Assembly: GCA_964447205.1 (NCBI GenBank) | Contig: CAYUSB010000038.1 | Coordinates: forward strand, 1-64,000 | Reading direction: 5' to 3' | Length of the DNA stretch: 64,000 nt | From: JAEUKH01 sp964447205 | GTDB taxonomy: Bacteria; Myxococcota_A; Polyangia; Polyangiales; Ga0077539 | Shown: one piece after another, positions 24,980 through 31,856 of the stretch | Layout of the letters: every line of letters starts with the position of its first letter | Position numbering within the stretch: the first letter of the stretch is position 1 | Position numbers and translations under genes: made by a program | Notes under the pieces: model-generated | The model's database searches: none | The model's input: the letters and a program-made list of their open reading frames with translations, nothing else | What the model was told of the DNA's origin: nothing

Positions 24980-25246
24980 TCAGGGCGGGTTGAGCAGCTG
25001 GCGCAGGACCCGCAACACGACCAGGAGCACCAACGCGCCCACGAAGGCCACGAAGATCACGCCCGGCAGTCCCGAGAACGGCGACGTGAGGTGAAAGTGC
25101 CGGAAGAGGAGGCTCCCCACGAAGGCCCCCACCACCCCGATGACGATCTCGCCGATGACCCCGAACCCACCCCCGACCAGGGCCGAGGCCAGCCATCCCG
25201 CGATCAGGCCTACGACGGCCCACAACAGTACGGTCTCCAGGGTCAT
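24980..25246 (-). CDS. GlsB/YeaQ/YmgE-family stress membrane protein
   Basis: An 88-residue small membrane protein with three hydrophobic segments (about 5-25, 28-48, 60-84) and the Gly-rich family pattern LLWAVVGLIAGWLASALVGG followed by GFGVIGEIVIGVVGAFVGSL. Members, once annotated as transglycosylase-associated proteins, are induced by envelope or acid stress in other bacteria; the molecular function is unknown. Length and topology are typical. It stands alone, divergent from the VgrG gene. Confidence 0.9.
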   Translation of the reverse strand: MTLETVLLWAVVGLIAGWLASALVGGGFGVIGEIVIGVVGAFVGSLLFRHFHLTSPFSGLPGVIFVAFVGALVLLVVLRVLRQLLNPP

Positions 25247-25417
25247 GATGGTGCAGAGGCTCCTTCGGCAGCCTTCCCAACGTCAGGCGGCCCCTCGCCG
25301 CGCGCAAGGGCCCGTCGGGGCGCACGGCGTCGGGCGGGTCCGTGGCACGCGTAGCCCCGCACGAAGGTGCACTTATCCTCTTGAATCGTGGCCGCTTCGT
25401 GTAGAGTGCGGCCCTCT

Positions 25418-28400
25418 ATGGATACCCTGACCTTCGCCACCACCGTGGTCTCGGGCAGTTGGCCCATTGTCTCGATGACCGGCGAAGAGGGGATCAACGA
25501 TCTCTTTGACTTTCGCGTCACGGCTCTCGTTCCAGAGCCGCAGGGCGGTGCGGCCGGGGTCGAGCGGGCGGTCCTCGGGGCCCGGGTCGGGCTCAACCTG
25601 GGCATCGGACCCGAGCAGGTGCTTCGTTCGGGGGTGGTGACCGAGGCCCGGGTGTCGGACACGGTCAACACCGGGGCGGGGGTGATGCTCCATCTGTCCG
25701 TGCGGGTGGCCCCGACGGCGTGGCTGCTCACCCAACGCCGCAAGAGCCGGATCTTCCAGAAGGTGTACCTCTGGGAGATCGTCAGCCAGGTCCTCTCCGA
25801 GGCCGGGGTGCGGCACCGCTGGAACCTCAGCAACAAGTACCCCCGCCGGATCTACTGCACCCAGTACGACGAGACCGACTGGGCGTTTGTCACACGCCTC
25901 CTGGCCGAGGAGGGGGTGCTGTTCTTCTTCGAGCACCAGGAGGCCTTCAACCCGAGCGCCCCGGTCCCGGGCGACGACCCGTCCGATCCGCGGGCCACCA
26001 CGGCGGGGGCCTTCTCCGCGGTGGGCACCGTCGCCAACAAGATCGGGGAGGCCGCGGGCATCGGGGCCCTGGCGTTTGCAGGCAGCGCCGCGAAGATCGT
26101 AGGCGACCTGATCGCCGAGCCCGACGGCGACGAAGAAGCCCCCATGGCGAAGGCGGGCGGCACGGGCGCATCCGGCCCTGGAGGCACCGGGGACGTGATG
26201 GTCTTCGTCGACCAGGCCCAGCAGTACGGGCAGAGCCTCGACGAGGCCGATCCGCACCGGAGCCCGCTGACCTTGTGGCTCCGGGACGAGGCCGATCTGG
26301 CGCCTTCTGACAGCAACGCCGTGATGAGTTTTGCGCCCGGGGCCGCGGTGCGCCCCGAGACCGTCGAGAGCCGCGACTACGACTTCCGTCGGCCCCTGGT
26401 GCTGCTCCGGGTGACGCGCAACGAGCAGGAGGAGGGGGTTCGCGTCGACGGGGCCTCGCGCCCGCTGGAGGTGTACGAGCACCACGGCGAGTACGAGACG
26501 CCGGACGTCAACGCCGAGAACGCCCGCAACAACCTCGAGCAGCTCCGCGCCCGGGCCACCACCTTTCGCGCCGAAGGGGCCTCCCCGCGTCTCATGCCGG
26601 GGCATCGGTTTGCCCTGCGCAACGGCTCCGATCGTACGATCGCCGAGGGGACGTACGTGCCCGTGCGGGTGGTGCATCAAGCGAGCAACCTCACGGTGCT
26701 CGGCCCCGCAGCGATCGACCCCCACGAGGGGCTCGTGCGGGCCGTGGCCCTCGCGATCCACCAGGCCTCTCGGGGGCTCCCCGACCGTCTGCACGACGAG
26801 GGGTGGACCGATGTCGAGCTCCGCGAGCTCATCCGTCGGGTGATGAGCCAGTATCGCCCCGAGCAGCCCCTGCCCTACCGCTGCGTGGTGGAGTGCGTGC
26901 ACCACGACGTCCCGGCCCGTCCGCCGCGCCCTGCCCGGGCCCCGCGGCACGTGGTGGAGTCGGCGACGGTGGTGGGCCCCCGGGGCGAGGAGATCTACAC
27001 CGATCGGTTTGGCCGGGTGAAGGTCCAGTTTCATTGGGACCGGGAGAACCAATGGGACGCCAACAGCTCGTGTTGGGTGCGGGTGGCCCAGCCCTGGGCG
27101 GGGGCGGGGTTCGGGTTTCAGTTTGTGCCCCGGGTCGGGATGGAGGTCCTGGTCTCGTTTCTGCGGGGCGACCCCGACCGTCCAGTGATCGTGGGCACCC
27201 TGTACAACGGCACCCACGAGACCCCCGAGCCCCTGCCCCAGCGCAAGACCCGCAGCGCGATCCGCACCCAGAGCTCGCCCGGGGGAGGCGGGTTCAACGA
27301 GCTGTCCTTCGAGGACGAGGCGGGCCTCGAGCGGGTGCTCCTGCGGTCCGAGAAGGACCTCGAGATCATCGTCAACGACCACCACGGGCGCTCCGTCCGC
27401 GGGGGCGAGACCGTCACCGTGGGCGGGGCCCAGCGGGTGGTGGTGGGCGGCGATCAACGTACGGGGGTCGGCGACGACCACGCCACCCGGGTCGGCGGCA
27501 ATCAGACCGCGAGCGTGCGCGGCAGCCGGGCCGACCACGTCCTGCACGATGTCGACGTGACCGTCGACGGAGGCACCATCTCGCGCGTGGGGGCCTCGTC
27601 GACGACGGCCGTCCGGGGCGACGTGGCCCTCGGGGTCCAGGGGTCGCGGGTGACGATGGTCAAAGGCGACGATCATACCCACGTGGGGGCCCACGACAAC
27701 GACCCGCGGCTGAAGTTTACCCGGGTGGTGGGCGAGTCGCTCACCGTGGCCCGCACCGTGCGCCTCGTGGCCGAACCCGCCCCCGCGGGGCAGACCCGGA
27801 CCATCTCGCTCGAGTGCGGTCGGAGCAGCATCGTGCTCACCGACGAGGCCATCGAGCTGCGCGGGCCCAAGGTGGTCGTCCGGGGCACCGAGCAGGTGAT
27901 CGCCCACGGGGCCGAGGCCCATCTCACCCTCGAAGACACGCACCTGACGGGCAAGGCCCGGCACGTCACCCTCGACACCCAACGCGGCGCGAGCCTCGTG
28001 CTCGAGGACGCCAAGGCCTCCCTGTTCGGCAGGAGGATCCGGCTGGAGCCCGACGCCACCGAGGGGGCCCGCGAGCACGGGTCGGACACGCCCCCGAACC
28101 CCAACGTCACCCTGCTGTTTACCCACGGGTTTCTGCCCGGAGAGGTCATCGTCCAGCCCGCCCCCCGGGCCGACGGGACCCCCACCCCGATCGAAGACAC
28201 CGACGAGCCCCAGACCGTACGTCGAGCGCCGACCGCCATCGCCGACGTGCCCGTCAAGGTCGTGGGCAAGGTGATCTGCACCGAGACAAAGACCAGCGCG
28301 GCGGGGCAGCTCCGGGTGTACGTGCCCGAAGGGGTCAAGACCTTTACGGTGCAGCTCTTCGTGCGCGACAAATTTGAGAAGCTGTACGGCCCCGAAGACG

Positions 28401-28639
28401 ACCCCCTCACCTTCCTCGTCAAGATGGAAGACGCCGTGCCGTCGCCGATGGGCCTCGCCGGGATGCGCTACCGCCTGCGCAACCTGGGCTACGAGCCCGG
28501 CCCCGCCCTCGGCAGCACCGCCCTCGACCCGGCCACCGAAGAGGCCATCGCGGCCTTTCAACGCGATCGGGGGGTGGCCCCCACGGGCACCTTCGACGTC
28601 ATGACCGGACAAGACCTTCGTAACATCATGGGTCAGTAG
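25418..28639 (+). CDS. vgrG: VgrG spike protein of a type VI secretion system, with C-terminal extension
   Basis: A 1073-residue VgrG. The gp27-like base spans about 1-480 (FDFRVTALVPEPQ, YETDWAFVTRLLAEEGVLFFFEH), interrupted by a Gly/Ala-rich insertion near 185-255. The gp5-like OB fold lies at about 515-610 (YTDRFGRVKVQFHWDRENQ and SSCWVRVAQPWAGAGFGFQF), followed by LSFEDEAGLERVLLRSEKDL and a repetitive triple-stranded beta-helix shaft with TVTVGG-like repeats. After residue 920 comes a beta domain and, at about 1014-1073, a peptidoglycan-binding-1 domain (YRLRNLGYEPG and AAFQRDRGVAPTGTFD). The tail would direct the spike or its cargo to cell wall. The ATG at 25418 starts the usual VgrG N-terminus. 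It leads an effector operon. Confidence 0.93.
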   Translation: MDTLTFATTVVSGSWPIVSMTGEEGINDLFDFRVTALVPEPQGGAAGVERAVLGARVGLNLGIGPEQVLRSGVVTEARVSDTVNTGAGVMLHLSVRVAPTAWLLTQRRKSRIFQKVYLWEIVSQVLSEAGVRHRWNLSNKYPRRIYCTQYDETDWAFVTRLLAEEGVLFFFEHQEAFNPSAPVPGDDPSDPRATTAGAFSAVGTVANKIGEAAGIGALAFAGSAAKIVGDLIAEPDGDEEAPMAKAGGTGASGPGGTGDVMVFVDQAQQYGQSLDEADPHRSPLTLWLRDEADLAPSDSNAVMSFAPGAAVRPETVESRDYDFRRPLVLLRVTRNEQEEGVRVDGASRPLEVYEHHGEYETPDVNAENARNNLEQLRARATTFRAEGASPRLMPGHRFALRNGSDRTIAEGTYVPVRVVHQASNLTVLGPAAIDPHEGLVRAVALAIHQASRGLPDRLHDEGWTDVELRELIRRVMSQYRPEQPLPYRCVVECVHHDVPARPPRPARAPRHVVESATVVGPRGEEIYTDRFGRVKVQFHWDRENQWDANSSCWVRVAQPWAGAGFGFQFVPRVGMEVLVSFLRGDPDRPVIVGTLYNGTHETPEPLPQRKTRSAIRTQSSPGGGGFNELSFEDEAGLERVLLRSEKDLEIIVNDHHGRSVRGGETVTVGGAQRVVVGGDQRTGVGDDHATRVGGNQTASVRGSRADHVLHDVDVTVDGGTISRVGASSTTAVRGDVALGVQGSRVTMVKGDDHTHVGAHDNDPRLKFTRVVGESLTVARTVRLVAEPAPAGQTRTISLECGRSSIVLTDEAIELRGPKVVVRGTEQVIAHGAEAHLTLEDTHLTGKARHVTLDTQRGASLVLEDAKASLFGRRIRLEPDATEGAREHGSDTPPNPNVTLLFTHGFLPGEVIVQPAPRADGTPTPIEDTDEPQTVRRAPTAIADVPVKVVGKVICTETKTSAAGQLRVYVPEGVKTFTVQLFVRDKFEKLYGPEDDPLTFLVKMEDAVPSPMGLAGMRYRLRNLGYEPGPALGSTALDPATEEAIAAFQRDRGVAPTGTFDVMTGQDLRNIMGQ

Positions 28640-28651
28640 GAGCCTGCCACG

Positions 28652-30553
28652 ATGCCATCCGCACCCCGGGTCATCTATGCGACGCGCGACACCGCGGCGC
28701 CCGTCAAGGTCCATGTTCGGCCGCAGGAAATACCGATCGTGGTCCTGCCGGGGATCATGGGCAGCCGATTGACCGACCCACGCACCGACGAGCTCGTCTG
28801 GAATCCCCTGGGATCTCCCATCGGGCACAGCCCCGACATTTTTATGGTCGACCCCGACCGGATCACCCAGGTCGCGGCCCCCCTCGTGCCCGACGAGACC
28901 CACCCGTACTCCCTGGCGACCCAACATCGGCACGTCGCCCACATCAAACACTTCTACAACGTCATTCCCGACTACTACGGCGACCTCGCGAAGCACCTCG
29001 CCTCGATGCAGCTGCCCGCCCTGCAAGACCGTCACCTCACGCCCAAGGTGTACTGCTGCGGGTACGACTGGCGACAGGACAACGCCCGCTCGGCGGCCCG
29101 TCTCGCCTCGGTGGTCGACGAGGCCCTGCGCGACACGGGGGCCCGGAAGGTGATCATCGTCGCCCACAGCATGGGCGGCCTGGTGGCCCGGTACTACGCC
29201 CGGGTGCTGGGGGGCGAGGCCAAGATCCATCAGCTGATCCTGCTCGCGTCGCCCAACCTCGGCGTCCCCGCAGCGTACGCCCAACTGCGCCGCGGACTGT
29301 ACGGCATCTACCTCAAAGACCTGATTCAGACGGGCGAGAAGAAGGACTGGGACGTCTTCGCCGAAGAGGCGGTCGAGTCGGGCATGCAGGCCGTATTGGG
29401 AGTCAGCAACGTCACCTCCCAGGGGACCAAAGGGATCGTGGGGATCCTGGGCGATCTGCTGATCGCGATGAGCGTGGGCGGCGGGCGTTTTCTCACCCGA
29501 GAGGAGAGTCGGTACCTCGCGCGGCAGATGCCGGCCATCTATCAACTGATGCCGAGCGGGATATTCTGCCACGCGTACCCGCATTGGCTGCTCTTTGATC
29601 CGTCGGCCACGGGGCATCGGCCGACGGGGTTTATGATGCAGCTCCCGACCACCCTCGATCTGGCCTCGGCCCTTCTGGGCCCCTCGGCGGCGACCCTGAC
29701 CAGCGGGACCGAGCGGGCCGCGGCGCAGCTCGCCGACGCCCTCGCCAAGGCCACCGAGGCCGGAGAGAGCGCGGAGGTCTCGGGCCGGGCCCTGCGCAAC
29801 TCGATGACCGTCGCCGAGTGGGGCACCGCCATCGCAGAACACCTGAACCAGGGAGAGACGGGCGAGGCCGTGGCCCTGGTGATTGAGATGGTCTCGCACG
29901 CCGCGCGGACCTTCGTCGATGGCCGCTCCAATCGTGCACTCTACACCGACATCTATACGGGCCTGCTCGACGTCCCCTCGCTCCGCGCCCTCACCGCGAC
30001 CCACCTCGAGCTCGCCCTCGCGTTTGACTCCGCGTTGACGGTGGACGATGCCCCGCGCGAACCCATCTCGTTTTTGACGCCCGTCAAGGCGCTCGTCGGG
30101 ATGATCGGCCGGAAGATTGGCGACGCCCTCGCCTCGGAGAAGAAGCGGATCGCCAAGGTCGAGATGCGGAATCTCATTCAAGCCGAGATCGACGCGCACC
30201 CGCCCAGGATGTACATGCACCCGCGTACGACCAACATCTACGGCAAGGACGTGCCGGGGGATGGGGGGGCCATTCTGATCCCGCGGGAGTTTGTGTCGCG
30301 GGACGACTCCAACCTGGTCAAGGTGGTGTACCTTCCCCGGCCGATTCCCCTGGGGTTGCCGCACTGCCTCGGCGACGGGACCGTGCCCGAAACGAGCGGG
30401 AACCCGCCCAACAGGCTGCTCTCCAACCCCTTTGTGGGCACCCCGGTGGGGCTCTCGCACAAGGGGCACAATGTGGTTCCGGTCGACCCCCTCACCTTCG
30501 CCGCCATCGACCAGGCCATCTCCGAACAGATCGAACACTTCCCCAAAGGGTAG
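28652..30553 (+). CDS. LCAT-like alpha/beta-hydrolase, probable T6SS phospholipase effector
   Basis: A 633-residue protein with an alpha/beta-hydrolase core like lecithin:cholesterol acyltransferase. PIVVLPGIMGSRL begins the fold, AHSMGGLVARYYA holds the nucleophile S173, GDGTVPET holds the acid D575, and SHKGHN offers the catalytic His (H603 or H606). Large helical insertions (about 220-500) form a lid. The gene begins 12 bp after vgrG behind AGGAGCC and is followed 2 bp later by a putative immunity gene, the arrangement of Tle lipase effectors. It likely hydrolyses phospholipids of a rival cell. It lacks a signal peptide, as expected for spike-loaded cargo. Confidence 0.82.
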   Translation: MPSAPRVIYATRDTAAPVKVHVRPQEIPIVVLPGIMGSRLTDPRTDELVWNPLGSPIGHSPDIFMVDPDRITQVAAPLVPDETHPYSLATQHRHVAHIKHFYNVIPDYYGDLAKHLASMQLPALQDRHLTPKVYCCGYDWRQDNARSAARLASVVDEALRDTGARKVIIVAHSMGGLVARYYARVLGGEAKIHQLILLASPNLGVPAAYAQLRRGLYGIYLKDLIQTGEKKDWDVFAEEAVESGMQAVLGVSNVTSQGTKGIVGILGDLLIAMSVGGGRFLTREESRYLARQMPAIYQLMPSGIFCHAYPHWLLFDPSATGHRPTGFMMQLPTTLDLASALLGPSAATLTSGTERAAAQLADALAKATEAGESAEVSGRALRNSMTVAEWGTAIAEHLNQGETGEAVALVIEMVSHAARTFVDGRSNRALYTDIYTGLLDVPSLRALTATHLELALAFDSALTVDDAPREPISFLTPVKALVGMIGRKIGDALASEKKRIAKVEMRNLIQAEIDAHPPRMYMHPRTTNIYGKDVPGDGGAILIPREFVSRDDSNLVKVVYLPRPIPLGLPHCLGDGTVPETSGNPPNRLLSNPFVGTPVGLSHKGHNVVPVDPLTFAAIDQAISEQIEHFPKG

Positions 30554-30555
30554 CC

Positions 30556-31278
30556 GTGAGCCGACGACCGTACCGAATTCAACTGTACTGGCAGGGGCGC
30601 TCCACCCCGCGCCCGAGACTCGCCGAAGAACTCTGGCAGTGTGTCGGCTCCCTGCCCTGGGCCTCCCCCCGTCTGGCCAGGCTTCAACCCTACTCCCAAG
30701 AGGGCGAGCTGCTCCCGCCCATCACCAGCGCCGCCCACGCCGAGTCGCTCCTGGCCCATTGGACCGTACGATGGCGGACCGGCGCGGTCGAACGCACCGC
30801 GTACAAAGCTCCCTTCGTGCTCGACTCGCTCGACGACTCTAAATTTCGTTTCGAGCTCACAACCGGGATCGAGCCCCTTGGCTTCGACGGCGTCTGGGTG
30901 CCCAATCGTTTGGAGGTGCTGGTCGACCCCGAGGCCCCCGATGGCCTGGCGAGCCGCGATGTGCTCCTGGCCATCCTGCACGTGGGGGCCCGGGTGTTTG
31001 ACCCCGACTGGGGGTTTGCGGCCCTCGATGGCGAGCCGGTGCCGCCGACGCCGTTGTTCTCGTCGGGCGACCCGATGGCCGCGTGGATGACCTACCTGTC
31101 CAAGCGGTTCCCGTTGGCCGACCTGGCCGTGGCCGAGCCCTCGGCGGTCTACTCCGTGGGCGAGCTCGGGTACCTCGTCATCGCCTACCCCGAGCCTCCC
31201 CGGCCCGGTTCGGCCCGGCAGGGGGCCGCCCTCGAGGCCGTCACCGCGGCCTTTCGAGCCGCCCAGATCGTGCGCTAA
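30556..31278 (+). CDS. Putative immunity protein for the lipase effector (Imm52-like)
   Basis: A 240-residue protein starting at GTG 30556, 2 bp after the lipase stop. The beginning IQLYWQGRSTPRPRLAEELW and the segment VGARVFDPDWGFAALDG recall Imm52-type immunity proteins, which share an aromatic YWG-R start; this is a tentative match from memory. It has no signal peptide or transmembrane helix. Gene order (VgrG, lipase, this gene) is the main reason for calling it the cognate immunity factor. If the lipase acts in the periplasm, a cytoplasmic immunity protein would be unusual, so a chaperone or adaptor role is also possible. Confidence 0.55.
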   Translation: MSRRPYRIQLYWQGRSTPRPRLAEELWQCVGSLPWASPRLARLQPYSQEGELLPPITSAAHAESLLAHWTVRWRTGAVERTAYKAPFVLDSLDDSKFRFELTTGIEPLGFDGVWVPNRLEVLVDPEAPDGLASRDVLLAILHVGARVFDPDWGFAALDGEPVPPTPLFSSGDPMAAWMTYLSKRFPLADLAVAEPSAVYSVGELGYLVIAYPEPPRPGSARQGAALEAVTAAFRAAQIVR

Positions 31279-31317
31279 ATTCGACGCCCCCGCGGCCCCT
31301 GCGTTACCCGTAGGCCC

Positions 31318-31521
31318 ATGGAAGACGAAGAGGTCCGGCTCAAACAGACCGACGCCTACGTCATCACCGTGAGCGATCGAGCCATCAAGCTGGCGGCCTC
31401 CAGCGGGGCCAGGATCGTCATCGATGATACGGGCATCACCCTCGACAACGGCAAGGGGGCCAAGATCACCCTCACCGGGCCGACGGTCGATCTCAACGGC
31501 GGCGCACTTACGGTGACCTGA
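31318..31521 (+). CDS. Small beta-rich protein of the VgrG island
   Basis: A 67-residue protein made of short alternating strands with repeated I-x-L/V-x-I pairs (AYVITVSDRAIKLAAS, ARIVIDDTGITLDNG, AKITLTG, VDLNGGALTVT), the pattern of a beta-solenoid like the shaft of VgrG. It lies between the immunity gene and the PAAR-like gene, 1 bp before the latter. It could extend the spike shaft or adapt the PAAR tip. Family not named with certainty. Confidence 0.6.
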   Translation: MEDEEVRLKQTDAYVITVSDRAIKLAASSGARIVIDDTGITLDNGKGAKITLTGPTVDLNGGALTVT

Positions 31522-31522
31522 C

Positions 31523-31852
31523 GTGGCCGCCGTGGTGGTGACAACCGGGAGCACGGTCCTGTGCGCCCACGGGGGCGGCGTGACCATCGTGCCGACCAGC
31601 ACACGGGTCAAAGCCGGGGGCAAGCCGGTGCTCGCCCAGGGGGATGTGCTCACCGTGGCGGGGTGCCCGTTTACGGTTCCGCCCGGGGTCCCGACCCCCT
31701 GCGTGGCGGCCCAGGTGATCTTCGCGTCACAGCGGGTGAAGGTCGGCGGACGCGGCATCGTGACCACCGAGGGCGTGGTGATGACCACCGGCTCGGGCCC
31801 GCCCGCGGCCGTGACCGCCACGGTCAATCAGACCCGTGTGAAGTCGACCTGA
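31523..31852 (+). CDS. PAAR-like spike-tip protein
   Basis: A 109-residue protein starting at GTG 31523. It has the PAAR-like (DUF4280 type) pattern: VVTTGSTVLCAHGGGVTIV, then KAGGKPVLAQGDVLTVAGC, then the repeat VKVGGRGIVTTEGVVMTTGSG. PAAR proteins cap the VgrG trimer and can carry effectors; this one has no extra C-terminal domain. Two conserved Cys (C14, C48) and a His may bind metal. The gene completes a vgrG, effector, immunity and tip set. Confidence 0.75.
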   Translation: MAAVVVTTGSTVLCAHGGGVTIVPTSTRVKAGGKPVLAQGDVLTVAGCPFTVPPGVPTPCVAAQVIFASQRVKVGGRGIVTTEGVVMTTGSGPPAAVTATVNQTRVKST

Positions 31853-31856
31853 CGCC

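Noticed and set aside
25373..30538. A 1721-codon open frame on the minus strand opposite VgrG and the lipase.
   Set aside because: Gly/His/Val/Pro-rich shadow of high-GC coding sequence on the other strand; contains no domain, whereas the plus strand holds clear VgrG and hydrolase motifs.
25418..31852. Reading the VgrG cluster as a prophage tail module.
   Set aside because: The gp27/gp5-type VgrG fused in one chain, the lipase and the PAAR-like protein fit T6SS; no terminase, portal or capsid gene is nearby.
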